A stretch of DNA of 22,500 nucleotides, taken from positions 1 to 22,500 of the forward strand of contig NW_013653497.1 in assembly GCF_000499385.1 (NCBI RefSeq), read 5' to 3'. The position numbers and the translations under genes were made by a program. This stretch comes from Eimeria necatrix (taxonomy: Eukaryota > Apicomplexa > Conoidasida > Eucoccidiorida > Eimeriidae). This document shows positions 1 through 12,162 of this stretch, one piece after another (the stretch's first letter is position 1; every line of letters starts with the position of its first letter). The notes below the pieces were generated by a model, which saw only the letters and a list, made by a program, of their open reading frames with translations, ran no database searches and was not told the DNA's origin.

Positions 1-142
1 GGGGGGCGGCGGGCGGGGAGCCGAGGGCCCCCGCAGCGCCGAGGGCTGGCGGGGGGGCCCCCCCAGGGGCCCCGGGGGGCCGCTGCTGCGGGGCTGGGGA
101 CGCGCGGGCGGCAGCAGCGGGGGGCCCCTGCTGCTGGCTCAT
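1..142 (-). CDS. Possible N-terminal exon of a leftward gene, partial
   Basis: On the minus strand an ATG at 142-140 opens a frame that stays open to the left edge, about 47 codons. It begins MSQQQGPPAAAARASP and continues as a proline-, alanine- and glycine-rich stretch with two Gln pairs. The frame has no stop upstream of the ATG until 259-257, so the true start could lie a little further out or in an earlier exon. The composition (Ala, Pro, Gln, Gly) suits a low-complexity N-terminus of a coccidian protein, but GC content here is so high that any frame tends to stay open. No domain is visible and no function can be given. If real, this gene is divergent from the separase gene, with about 5.4 kb between them. 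Confidence 0.33.
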   Translation of the reverse strand, partial: MSQQQGPPAAAARASPAPQQRPPGAPGGAPPPALGAAGALGSPPAAP

Positions 143-1130
143 CTTGCGGAGGGAAGAAAGGTGGGCCTGCGGCGCTCCTGCAGGCTGCTGCTGCGCACTC
201 CGGGGCAGCTGCGCAGAAGGCAAGGAAGGGTCTTCACAGCGGCGGAGGCGCAGCGCCTACTGCCCAGCCAGAGGCGCGGAGGGTCTGCGCCGCCAGGGGC
301 GGAAAGGGCTGAAGGAGAAGCCCCCGGGGGCCCCCATCAAGGCCTTCACGGGAAGCGCGAAGATCTTCAGATCTGGAGGCGCGGGAGTTCGCGTCTCTCG
401 GAGAGGCAAGAGGAGGGGAGGGACGCACAAGGTGGAGCCCGCGGCACCCCCGCAGCAGCAAACGCGTGTTGGGCCCACTGCCAAAAGCCCAACGGAAAAT
501 CCCCCTTCAAAAGCCACTATTATTGTCCATCATGCCGCAATCCCAAGGCTGGCGCCGAGAGCCATCGCAGCAGCAGGCACGGGAGCCACCCGAATCTGGG
601 GTGTATGTACACCGGAGATTTGGCAGCCAACAGGGGGAAAAACCCCTACAACTTCCAACCTCGTTCCTTCTTCGTTGCACTTTGCAGGAAAGAGCAGCTC
701 CAGCGCCAGCCACGACGCCCCCTGCTGCGCAGCACCGCCACCCCCTTGGGGCGACAACTTTGGGGCCACCATGCACGTGTGGGGCGCCAACCGAGACAGT
801 CAGCACTAGACGGTTACTTATAGACCCCAATTACCCGCACTTTCTGCAGGAAAACGCTCTTAACGTCATAATAAACTCCAAATTACAAACAATCTTCAAG
901 ATGTCTCGCGCGGTCTCAACGCCAGTGGGCCACGCGCAGGCCTTGTTGGCCGTTACACTGAATATATCTGTCGAGCAGGCTCTATAAGTGCAATAATTAA
1001 ATCCGGCGCAGCGGTCTTGTGCAGGAAACCTCCTGGTTTCCGTGCGTGCGCATCCCATGCCACAGTCGCCAGCACAGGCGCACCACTTTTGGGCGCCAAA
1101 CCCTGGCAACTGTTGCAATTTCTTAGTTTA
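143..1130. other. GC-rich to mixed non-coding stretch, no supported gene
   Basis: Two plus-strand frames (144-809 and 161-823) stay open for about 220 codons each. They overlap each other, start at TTG and GTG rather than ATG, and show no recognisable domain, so the openness is best explained by GC content. The stretch holds a perfect 7-bp hairpin, GGAAACC-TCCT-GGTTTCC, at 1024-1041, and GGCGCC-type sites near 552, 782 and 1091. It would be the upstream region of the leftward gene at 1-142. I see no tRNA, no repeat array and no promoter element I can name with confidence. Confidence 0.5.
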
Positions 1131-4100
1131 ATCGCAGTAGCACTCCTGAATAGTGGAGCAGTGTCTTTAATGGTTTTACTTCAAAAATTTTTCATGGGAT
1201 GCAGCTTTGTTTCGGCTAGTGCCTGGGATGCGCGCAGCAGCGCGCAGGTGCTCGAGATCGGTAGCTACACCAGCTGCGGGAGCCGCCAAGGGAAGTGTCC
1301 AGCCAGCTTTCTATTGCATTAACTATATTAGGAGCCTGCAGAAAAATGATTCGAAGCCGGGGGTCAAAAAAAAGCTGTGCAGTGCAGGTCTAGTTGCCAG
1401 CAGCAGCCTGCTGCGCTGCAGCCGCTGAGAGTCTCGGGGTGCCCCCACAGCTCGGACAGCGGTGCTCACTCAGCTGCTGCTCCCGCCCCACCTGAGGCCA
1501 CTTTGCTGTTTTGCTGCAGTTCAAAAGCTCGATTTCAGCGTCACTTTTGCAATCTTTGCAGCTTTCAAGCCCCGACTGCAGCGCGGCCTGCAGCAGCTCC
1601 TGGGCGCGCAGTGCTGCCACACACTGCGGCCTCTTCGAGTTTCCGCGAAGTCTTGGCCCCTCAAAGTGCTGCGCCTGTTCGCATTTGGGGCCTTTTCCCG
1701 CGAACACGGCCAAGACTGGGCTCGCGGGGCTGTGTGTGGCAAGAGGGCTTGCTGAGAGTCACTGGCTAAGAAACTCTGAAGCAAAAAGCAAAAAAAGCTG
1801 CACAGGGGGGCTCAAGTGTCCCCCAGACACCCAGGATCGGATGTGTGGCAGCACTCTGGGCACTCCGGCCTTGTGTCCTCGCCGTGTCAGTGATCATAAA
1901 TTGAACAATTAGAGATGCTGCTCGTGCTGCAGCAAGACGTGAAAAGCTTTCGCAGCAATTCGTAGAACTCGTTCTCAAAAACTGAACTCTGAGCTCCCCG
2001 CGGGAGTGAATTGTCGTCTGCGACGCTTTCCCGAGCTGGGCCACTGCAGGGGTCTGGCCTTCACATAAAACGCACACATTCTGTTAACTTGTGGAGTACC
2101 TGCAAGGCTCCGCCTAAGTAAGAAGGCAGACACAGGAAAGCATGCCTGCAGCCGCGCACTGCTGCAGCGGATTCAAGTCGGCTGCGAAGATCAGTTGCAC
2201 ACAAAACTGCTAACAATCCTTCAAACTAACAACACGCTTTGCTACGGCTTTCCTTACTTCATGCTTTCCCGAATGCCTTGAGCACTGGTGCTTTCAGCTC
2301 AATAATGATCCACTGGCAAGAGGCTAGCTAGCTCGGGTTCCGCTGTTTCTAGAGAGCTGGGATCTTCAACAGTAGTTGAATCAGTGAGCTGGACTCTCAC
2401 CCCTGCTTTTCGGGTGTGGGAGGCTATGCCCAGCATTTCTGAATTTTGTTGCACTGGTTGCGCAAGCTCGCGCAGTGCCTCAGATCAACACAGCCCTGAG
2501 GTGGCTTTCAACTAGTTCAGAAGTTTGCAAACATTCACTTTCCGGGACGTGCTCCTTCACAGCATCTTCTTCCCTTATTGAATATTTGCCTACTCAGCAC
2601 TTCAGCAGTGCGGCTGCGCTTTGCAGCCCCTGCAGAACAGCAGAATATAATAAGTCTTTGGCGGGACGGGGAATCCATATTAGGAGTAAGAAATATCACG
2701 CTTCAATTGCGGAAGGCGTCATCGATGGCCTTTGAGCCTTCTACAGGGCACTCCAGCGGCAACTTCTTATTTTTTCGCTCAGTCTTGAACAGCCTTTCAT
2801 GCTCTAGAGGCTCTGACTCTCAACTACCCTCTGGAGATATATACAACTCAAATCAAAATAATCCCCTTCTGCCACCATATAACAGCTTTTTTCACAATGC
2901 TATTCTTCGGATTCATGAGGGCAAGAGTATACCTAGAAGGCCAACTCATAAGCCCTCTCTAGAACTTTCTTCCTCTGAAGTGCCATGAAGCAAGAACACA
3001 GCAATAGCATCCGGCAAGAGCTGGCCAAAGGAGAAAACTTGATGAAATCTAATCTTCTCCACTGACCCTTAGAAAAATGAGCTCAAAGCCAACAACATCA
3101 TGAATCGTTAAAGCAAAGACTTTGTGAAGCGCTCAGTTGGAGCCGCCAAAAATAGGTTTTCTTTCTTCGAGGTGAATGCGCACATTTACATTTAATAATA
3201 TTTTCTAAGGGCTTTTCTGTTGCTTGCATAGTGGTAAGGGAGGTACTGACTGGCTTTTGCATGACAGTTAGGTGGTTTCAATTGAGGCCGTGAGAATGAC
3301 GCGCGGGAAAAGTGTTCACACAGTTCTCAAAAGCAGGCTTATTTCATTATCATAAAACTTGCCCTCCGAGCCATTATTTTAACTTCAACAGGCAGCAACT
3401 ACTGCCAGGCAAAGCAGCGTTATATGAACACAACTGCAGTTAGTTGGTCCTTGCAAGTACAACCCATGGCAAAAGCTCGAGAGGGAATACGCCTCACAAA
3501 AAATACAGACGAAGCAAGTATTACAATATTGTCAAGGCCAAGCATTTATAGATAGGCTTGGCCCCTCCTTCTTCCTAGAAAATCTCGGACAGTTGGCAAG
3601 CCGAGCAGCGCGTCAGCCTGTCGCCGCCATTTACTCCCTTTCCGAGTTAAAATTCCAGTTCTATTAAAAATATTCACCTAGGCCCCGCTAAGCTGAGCCG
3701 GTTCACAATAAGCAACAGTGTCAGGCCAGTTCGCGGTGGGGTATCTTGGCTTAAAGCTTCAGACAAATTATGACCTTGGATAGAGCCACAATACTCTGCA
3801 TTTACCGCCTTTCAGCGTTCTAAAAAGCACAGATCTCCATGCAGCATATACAAGCATCAAAACAAATTTTTGGTATTCAATAGTTGTGAAAAAAGTTGTC
3901 GCTCGCTGGCTAAAAAGAGTGATGCGCAGGAAATAGAAAAAACTGCGGAAGCTGCAGGCGCCGCTTTTCCGTCGTTTTGCGCAGCTGGTGCTTATAAACA
4001 GTTGGTCGTACAAAGCGAATATCATTTTAGAAAGTGGTTTTTTCTATAACTTGCATTTGCGCATTTTCCTGGCCGAAATGCTATGTGGGTGCTGGCTCGG

Positions 4101-5100
4101 GGCAGTTCTTTTCAGTAGCTGCAAAAGAGGTCCAGGGCAGCTCCTTTTTTTATTGGCTTCTGCTCCATCTGAACAGCTTTTGTTAAGTTCCAATCTGTAC
4201 CGCTCCTCTTTACTTTTCACATAAAGAGGTGTACGCGTTGAAATTGAGCTTTTTGGAGCGCTATTCGACAGTTAGGTGACATTCTTTCAACAAGCAACGT
4301 CTGGGAGCCCGAAAAGCGCGTGAACAGCCTTTAAACCCCATGTGTTCGACGTAATTACTTCTGCATTAACATGCCATTCAACCTATATGCCTCGCTTTGC
4401 ATGCAGAACTCAGTGGATTGTTTGCTTTAGGCGGTATGCTTAGGCGTGCACACAATTTCATCTTCACGTTCCTGCTGAATAAAATACGGCTATTCCTCGC
4501 CGGTTATCGCAGTAGAAAAGGCAAATGTCACTCTTTTCTCCCCACACTGCTGTGGCTTCTTTTTCATCCCCTCGCGTCCATGCTTTCTTCAGCCGGCCAG
4601 TTGAATTTCAAGTTGTTGTTGCATTTGGATTCATAAAGCCACCGCTGTGTGCACCGCTATGTGTGTGCCTAACCAGACCGTAATTTGCTCTCGCTAAGGC
4701 CTCAAGACTCTTGAATTAAAGAAGAGATCTCTCAGCCTCATGAGCTTCCTAAAGTACAAGTTTCCTCACAAGTACATGGAGGCCCTTGAGCGGAAACTGG
4801 GAAAAGCAGGCAGCAACACCTGCACATCAGTTGCTTACAGGCAACACCCAGGGATCCCGGGGCTTCTAAACATTCAAGTATGCGTTGAAAGCCAGGATTT
4901 CACCTCTATGGCCTGACGCGCCCATTTGCTGCAGTCGCAGCAGCGGCCCCTGCGGCGCTCTGGAGCCGCAAGGCGCTTGTTCGGGTCTATCTTCTGTTGC
5001 AAATGTTGAAATAAAATAAATGTAGGTTTCGTACTTGTTCTCAAGGAGCGCTTCATGTGCAGAAGTCCGCTTCTTGCACGGGCTCCCCTTCAACTCATCA
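1131..5100. other. Intergenic, more AT-rich, triplet-repeat-free stretch
   Basis: About 4 kb with frequent stops in all frames and no CAG/CTG tracts, in sharp contrast to everything after 5.5 kb. The longest non-repetitive open frame is at 2578-2988 on the plus strand; from its first ATG (about 2728) it would give a protein of under 90 residues with no recognised domain, so it is not called. GTAAGA/GTAAGG-like donor sites occur near 2115, 2683 and 3231 but do not join convincing exons. A TGCATGCA octamer lies at 4398-4405. The stretch may be spacer DNA, long untranslated sequence or a non-coding RNA; the sequence does not decide. Confidence 0.5.
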
Positions 5101-5544
5101 GTCGCTGCACCCCCCCTCGCTGCCTTCTTTTCTTGCGAACCCACACATAAAACTTAGACTCCACAAGTACATATTGCAGCAAATAATTGACGAAGAGTTT
5201 TTTGGAAGAGTCCTGCGAGCTGAGGAGCTATGATCTCCTCCTTTAAGCCGTCTACAACACCCCGGGGGCCCCAACCCCACCTGTATCTGGCCACAGGGGC
5301 CCCCAGGCCGGTTAAGAAGCAAGAAGTAATCCTGCAGCGCTTGCTACTGGATTCGCTAGTATGCAGATTTGAGTTAATGTTGAACTTACAAGGGCCACTT
5401 TAGCCGAAGAGATCCGCGGGATTTGGCCTTCTAGAGGAGGGCCCTCCTGACTCGGGGGGCCCCCCGTTACCTGGGGCCCTCCCTGAGCTAGCAGCCTTCA
5501 AATCATTGAAGCAGAGAAAAAGCAACTCTCTCACAGGAGGGGGA
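5101..5544. other. Upstream region of the separase gene with G/C-palindrome clusters
   Basis: This region precedes the first separase ATG. It contains several self-complementary G/C blocks: CCCCGGGGGCCCC near 5262, AGGGGCCCCCAGG near 5295, and GGGGGGCCCCCC near 5455 followed by CCTGGGGCCCTCCC. In the separase frame the last upstream stop is a TGA at 5484-5486. The promoter and transcription start are presumably in or just before this interval, which is an inference from position only. Confidence 0.35.
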
Positions 5545-5601
5545 GCAGCAGCAACACCGACAGCTGCAGCAGCAGCAACACCGACAGCTGCAGCAGCAGC
5601 A
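5545..5601 (+). repeat. 24-bp tandem repeat, 2.4 copies, ending at the start codon
   Basis: Two identical 24-bp units (5545-5568 and 5569-5592) begin GCAGCAGCAACACCGACAG and are followed by a third partial copy that diverges after GCAGCAGCA. The A of the separase ATG at 5601 is the last repeat-matching base. The start codon therefore sits where the third copy breaks off. Confidence 0.9.
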
Positions 5602-5702
5602 TGCAGGCGAGTCCGCAGCGTAGCCCAGTAGCTGCGGCTGCAAGGAATCGTCGAGCGGCTGCAGCTGTGGTGGCAGCTACGCTGGCAGCCTCTCCAGTGC
5701 GC

Positions 5703-5747
<45 letters not shown>

Positions 5748-7030
5748 CCACGGGCTACTGCTGCGGCTTTCCCTTGTTTTGACTTCGCCAAAAATGTGGG
5801 CCAGAGAGGTGACAGAGAAGGCTTTGGCTCAGCTGCTGCTTCTCCGCTGAGTGCTTTGCGGGCAGAGGGGCGGGCGCCTGCAACACCGCCGACAGCAGCA
5901 GCAGCAGCAGCAGGCGCAGCAGCAGCAGCAGCAGACGCGCAGCAATGGAGCCGCTGCATTGAGGCAGCAACGAGTGTTTCTAAGGCCTGGAATGCCTTGA
6001 AGCTGCACACAAGCAGCAGCAGCAGCAGCGGCAGCAGCGACAGCGGTAGTTGCTGCTGCTGCTGCAGCATTCGACTTTACGGCGATGTCGCTCGGCTGTC
6101 TTGGCAGCTGCAGCACGACATCAATGCTTTGCTGCTGCTTCTTCCCGCAGAGCGCGTCCAGGAGGACGCAGAAACAGCAGCAGCTTTATCTGCAGCAGCA
6201 ACTGCAGCAGCAGCAACTGCAGCAGCAGCAACTGCTGCTACAGATGCGGGAGCTGCCAGCACATCGAAGCTTTGGGGCGATGCAGCCAGTTGGAGTGTCG
6301 CGCTGCAGCCCCGGCCGCCAGCAGCAGCTGCTGCAGCATTGTCTGCAGCAGCAGCAGCAGCAGCAGCACACTCAGCTGCAACAGCAGCAGCAGCAAACCA
6401 AACACCTCATCAGCTGAATTGCTGCTGCCTTCCTTCGGTTTCCACAGCCCTTCGGCTGGTTCGAGCTCTGGGTCTTTGTTCTTGTGAAGCAGCAGAAGGC
6501 AGCAGCGCATTGCTGCTGCTGCACAAGGCTGCAGAAGCAGCGGCAGGTGCCGCTGCTGCAACAGCTGCTGCAGCGGCACCTGCTGCTGCTACAGCACCTG
6601 CTGCTGCAGCAGCACCTGCTGCAGCGCAGCCACCGGCTTCCTGCACCTGCGAAGCTACTCAGAGCAGCAAGCCTTCGCAGCATCCGGGCGGCCCGCTACA
6701 CAAGCTGCTGCAGGCAGCAGCAGAAGCAGCAGCACAGACTTATGGGTCACTGCTGTCAATAGAATCGCTGCTGCGGGCGCTGGCTGCTGCATTAAGGCAA
6801 GAGCAGCAGCAGCAGGACCTTCATTTGCTGCTGCGAGGCGCGGGGAGTGAGCCCTTTGCTGCCTGGGAGCAGCAGCTGCAGCAGCAGCAACAGCAACCAC
6901 AGCAGCAGCGGCAGCTGCAGCAGGCAATGCAGACACTGGAGCATTTCCTGACGAAGGACTTCGAGGGCCTGGCCAGCGCCGTAGTCAGCCGCTGCATGGC
7001 TGGCTTAGCTGCACTGCAGCAGCACGCACT

Positions 7031-7064
<34 letters not shown>

Positions 7065-7327
7065 GCCCAACAGCAGCAGCACGAAGAAGTGGTTCTCACT
7101 ATTGGAGCCGTAAGCCAGTTTCAGCTGCATGGATGCAAGTGGCATCACTGTGGGGTTATTTGCTGAGGGCTGGAGCTGCTGCTGCTTGTGTGGCTTTGTT
7201 TGCTGCAGTCAGCGCGAAGTCTGCTGCAGCAACTGCTGCAGCTCAGCAGCAGAGAGCTGCAGCAGTGCCGCAGAGGCGGGGCTTCCTTGCTGCGGCATTT
7301 CTACCTCCACTGCAACGCGTAGGCCTT

Positions 7328-7358
<31 letters not shown>

Positions 7359-7643
7359 GCCCATAGTCCACGTGAAACACGAAAGATAAATCACTGACAG
7401 CAGCATGAAAAGCGGCAGCAGCAGCAGCAACAAAGTAGCAGCATAACAGTAGCAGCAGCAGCAGCAGCAAAGAATGTGACGAGGGCTCTGTGGAAGTCTT
7501 GCTGTGTGCATGCAGGTACTTTGCATTCTCCAGACGGGAGATAAGAGCAGGCCATTGGTCTGCTGCTGCTGCGCTGCTGCTGCCTCTCACCCCGCTGCTT
7601 CAACCGCTGCTGTCCCTTCCGTGGGCCCCACAGCTTCAAAGCG

Positions 7644-7678
<35 letters not shown>

Positions 7679-7945
7679 GCAGGTGCGGAGGCACCCTCTT
7701 GGACATGCTTCGCAGAAAGTGCCGCAGTTCAGCAAGAAGTAGTGGAGGTGCTTGACTCGGACAGCGAAGGCAGCAGCAGCAGCGGCAGCAGCAGCTACAG
7801 CAGCAGCAGCAGCAGCAACAATAGCAACAGCAGCAACACCGACGTGCCTAAATCTTCTTTGCCGTTAAGGGCTTCCCCATGGAAAGGCTCTTCATCAAGT
7901 GAAGCCGCAGCAGGAACACCAGCGACTTTAAGTACAGCAATAACT

Positions 7946-7978
<33 letters not shown>

Positions 7979-8072
7979 GCAGCAGCATCGCAGCAACGTG
8001 CAAAAAGGGGCCCTGTGAGCGACCTTGCAAGCACACCTCGCCGGAAGCTTGCACGCGCTGCAGACGCGGAGC

Positions 8073-8106
<34 letters not shown>

Positions 8107-8287
8107 GCAGCAGCAGCAGCAGCTGCTGCTGCTGCAGAGAGCGTGCCTTACTGAAGCACGGCGAACGCCACGAACTCATCTAGGGCAAGGGAGATCGCCC
8201 TTTGGGGGCTCTGCTGCAGCGCAGCAAAGCTGCCGAGCTTCTCCATTTGCTGCCTCCCCTTTTGCCCGCACTCCATCGGCAGCACCG

Positions 8288-8329
<42 letters not shown>

Positions 8330-8910
8330 ACAGCTGCGGCGCTGTCTCTTGGCAGCCGCAGGGCAAACACCCCCATTCTACACAGACGACTCACAGCAGC
8401 AGCAGCGGCTGCAGCAGGTGCTGCTGCTGCTGCTGCTGCTGCCTCACCGTTTGCGTGTGCCAAAGGCACTCCCCTCAGGGCCACAACCCTCCGCAGCAGC
8501 ACAAGCCAAGGGGCAGCAGCAGCAGCAGCAGCAGCAGCAAACAGCGCCAAGTCTGTAGCGCTGCATGTACACACATACGCAGTCCACATCAGTTTGCTGC
8601 AGAGTGCAGCAGTGGGGCTTCAGCAGCTGGAGGCAGCAGCAGCAGCAGCAGAGCAGCTGCTTCAGCAGCTGCTGCTTTCCTGCAAAATTGAAGTTCTAGA
8701 TTACGTGGCTTTTTGCATTGCGGCTGCTTACAAGCCCCATATACAACAGCAGCAGCAACAGCAGAAATACATGCTGCAGCAGCAGCAGCGACAGCAGCAA
8801 CAACAGTTTGATGGAGAGATGATGGGCACTGTAGCTCCTCTAGCTCTGGAAATTAGGGAGATTATCCGCATTTCCATAAATGCGAAGTTGCAGCTGCACC
8901 TGCGACAGCT

Positions 8911-8944
<34 letters not shown>

Positions 8945-9308
8945 CACCTTCAGCTGCACGAATTCGAACGAAATGAAGAAAGCGACGAAGCAGTCATTGA
9001 CTGCGATGCACCGTTGGAGTGCAGCAGCAGCGGCAGCATCGCGCGCAGCAGCAGCAGCAACAACAGCAGCGCGAGCTGCAGCAGCGGCAGCAGCAGCAGT
9101 ATCTCCTGCAACCCTTTTGTGGCTGCCGGCTGTGTCTCAGCCACGGCAGCTGCGCAGGGAGCGGCAGCAGGTGCAGCAGCAGCAGCTGCTGAAGCAGCAA
9201 AAATGTGGCCCCTTTGGGGCGGCTCTGATGAGCTGCTGCTGCGCCTCTCCGGCAGCAATGCACGCAGCGCAGCGCGCGAGGCTTCTGCTGCAGCTTCTGC
9301 ATCCAGCT

Positions 9309-9347
<39 letters not shown>

Positions 9348-10658
9348 TGCAGCAGCAGGACGATGAGTCTAGCTTGTGGCTGTCCCGCCTGCTTTGCCTT
9401 GAGTGGCTTGTGCTGCAGCAACGCATGCTAGAAGAGGCCCTGCAGCACACAGCAGCAGCCCCGGCGAAGCACCTGGATAGGCTGCTGCCGATTGTGCTGC
9501 TGGGTGCTGCTCTGCAGCAGCAGCAACCTCAGCGCCTGTACGCTGCTGCTGCTGCTTTCACTGAGGATGCCCTCAGTCGGCTACGAGCTCTGTGCAGCAG
9601 CAGGTGCAGCAGCAGCAGTAGCAGCAGCACCGGCAGCAGGACTTCTTCGGCGCTGCTGCACTCCAACGGAGAGCAGCTGCAGCAGCAGCAGCAACGGGCG
9701 CTGCTGCGGCAGCTGCTGGAATGGATTAGCACGGAAGCTGCAGCATCTTTGGGACATTTCAGCTGCTGCTTCTCCCGTGTTGCCGCCTTTGCATGGCAGC
9801 GCGGCGCAGCGCTGCAGCAGCAACAGCAGCAGCAGCAGCAGCACCGCCGTTGTTCCCAACACCTCGCTGAGCTGCGGTCCCCCGTGCAGCTTCAGCAGCA
9901 GCAGCTGCAGCAAAACCAGCAGCAACAACAGCAGCAAGAGTGCGCATGCGGTGCATGCGAGAGCGCGTCTGCTGCAGCAGCACCAGGGGGCTGCACGTGG
10001 CAGCGCGCTGTGCTGCTGCTGCTGCTGCAGCAGATCCATTGTGCAGGCCATTGTTCTATTAGCTGGCTGCAGTCTACCGCTGCTCTAGCAGACCGTGTGC
10101 TCTCGCTGCTGCCTTCGTCATCACTGCAGCAGCAGCAGCAGCAGCAGCTGAACACCGCTGCTGCGGTTGCTGCCTTCCGCTTCCCCTTTAGCAGCTGCAG
10201 CAATGAGCCACCTTCTCCTGCAGCAACCCGCGCTGCGCCGCAGCCTGCAGCAGAAGCAGCAGCAAATTTACTATCCGAGGCCGATTTTTCTGGTTTTGCA
10301 TTCTTTCAAGGGGCCCTTAGCGGAGAGCAGCAGCAGCAGCAGCAGCAACGGTCGCTGCTGCTGTGGTTGCGCGCGTCAGTTGGCTCCGCGCTCTCTTCGG
10401 CCCTCCTTTTCAGCTGGCCAGACAACAGCAGCAGCAGCAACGGCAGCAGCAGCAGCAGCAGCGACAGCAGGAGCGCCGGTGACGGCAGCCTCTCTGAGGG
10501 AGCTGCAGCGGCTGCTGCTGCAGCTTCTACGCCGCCTGACATTAAGCGCAGCAGTGTTGCGCCTTCCCAATGCTGCTGCTGCTGCTGCAAGCCTTGGGTT
10601 TCCCTTGCCAGTTGTGTAGAGGAAGAGCCTAAAAGCCCAGCAGCAGCAGCAGCAGCAT

Positions 10659-10689
<31 letters not shown>

Positions 10690-11296
10690 CTCGCGTCCGC
10701 TGCAGCTGCTGCGGCTGCAGCAACAGCTGATAACGGAGCAGCATCAGCATGTCTGCTGCAGCCTGTGCTGGTGGGCTGCAGCAGCACGCAGAACGTGGCG
10801 GGCCAAGAGGGCAGCGCGCGCAGCATTTTGTGCTTTGTTGCTGGCACTGCAGCAGCAGCAGCAGCAGCGGCAGCAGCAGCGGCAGCAGCAGCTGCAGGCG
10901 CATGAGTTTCTAGCGGCATTTGACCCCGATGCTGCTGCTTCTGACGCGGCCTCCCCTTTTGCTTCAAAGGCTGCCAGCAGCAGCAGGGGCGTGCAGCAGG
11001 CTGCTGCTGACGAGCTGCTGCAGTGGCTAGTGGGGTGCTGCGCTGCAGTGGCAGCAGGAGCAGCAGCAGCGACTGCCGCCGCAGCACCAGCAGCAGCAGC
11101 AGCAGCAACTGCAGGGCCTGGCATTTCAAGGGCTGAGTTCCTTTCCAGTCCGCGGACTTTCTGCTGCTACATTGGCGCAGCAGCAGCCCCTGGAGCAGCA
11201 GCAACAGCAGCAACGCCACGCTCCGCAGCAGCACCAACAGCGCGGCAAGCAGCAGGCGAAGACTTTGCTTCTCCCTTTGCTGCTACAGCACGCGCA

Positions 11297-11332
<36 letters not shown>

Positions 11333-12127
11333 CCATCGAAAGGCCCTGAAGGGCCTGCGCTTTTTCTGCCTCCTTTAGTTGATTTGCTGCAGTGGGTTTT
11401 GCCCGGCTGTACATACACCTTACACTGCACCAGAAAATGCTGTTCCTGCTTCTGCTGCTGCTGCTGCCGGACCGCTGAACTTGCTGCTGTGCACGCGCAT
11501 ACTGTTTGCTGCTGCTGCTGCTGCAGCAGCAGCTGCTGCTGCTGCTGCTGGTTGACTGCACGACTGCGTCTCCTTTCCCTGTACTGGCTGTACAGCCCCA
11601 GCTGTTGCTGTTGCTGCTGCTAAAGCTGCGTTGCTTCTGCTGCTGCTGCTGCTGTGCTGCTGCTGCTGTCCAGGCTTGCTGGCGACCTCAGCGCAGCAGC
11701 AATAGCTACTGAAGACTACCTGCTGCAGCTGGACGTCTTGTCACTCTCTGCTGCAGCGTTGCTGCCCTTCTGGCAGGCTGCTGCCTTTGGCTGGCAGCAG
11801 CAGCTCCCCCGTCCGCTGCTGCCGCAGCAGCAGCAGCAGCAAGACGCCGATAGCCTGATTACGGAATATGAGGAATGCCGCAGCGAAGCAGACAACCAGT
11901 TTGCTGCTGCATGCATTCTTCTGGGGCTAAGCCGCGCCATTCGTGCTGCTGCTGCTGCTGCTGACCGAGGTGGCAGCAGCAGCAGCGCCTCCGCTGCAGC
12001 AACCCCACCTGCTGCTGCTGCTGCTTCGGGGTGGCTTGAGACTGGAGTGCAGCTGCTGAAAAGCTGGGCAAACCTGCAGGTGAGTCGGCTGCTACCCCTT
12101 GCAGCAGCTGTTGACACCGCTATCACT

Positions 12128-12162
<35 letters not shown>

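Noticed and set aside
144..823. Two overlapping plus-strand frames of about 220 codons, one with a C-x3-C...CPSC pattern resembling a zinc finger
   Set aside because: They start at TTG and GTG, overlap each other in high-GC DNA, and the cysteine pattern fits no finger family I can name.
1024..1041. 7-bp perfect hairpin GGAAACC-TCCT-GGTTTCC as a terminator or small RNA
   Set aside because: Too short, not followed by a T-run, and isolated; eukaryotic polymerase II genes do not use such terminators.
2578..2988. 136-codon plus-strand open frame in the AT-richer spacer
   Set aside because: It starts at TTG, has its first ATG only at about 2728, shows no domain, and a frame this long is expected by chance in several kilobases.
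11654..11673. Start of a separate gene at 11654, upstream of the catalytic part
   Set aside because: The apparent start is GTG, not ATG, and lies in a CTG tract that looks like the end of an intron; the frames on both sides are the same and join through a plausible splice.
12074..12104. Perfect donor CAG|GTGAGT at 12080 followed by CTACCCCTTGCAG
   Set aside because: The nearest acceptor would give a 25-nt intron that breaks frame, and I found no nearby downstream AG that keeps it; the exon reads through naturally as NLQVSRLLPLAAAVD.
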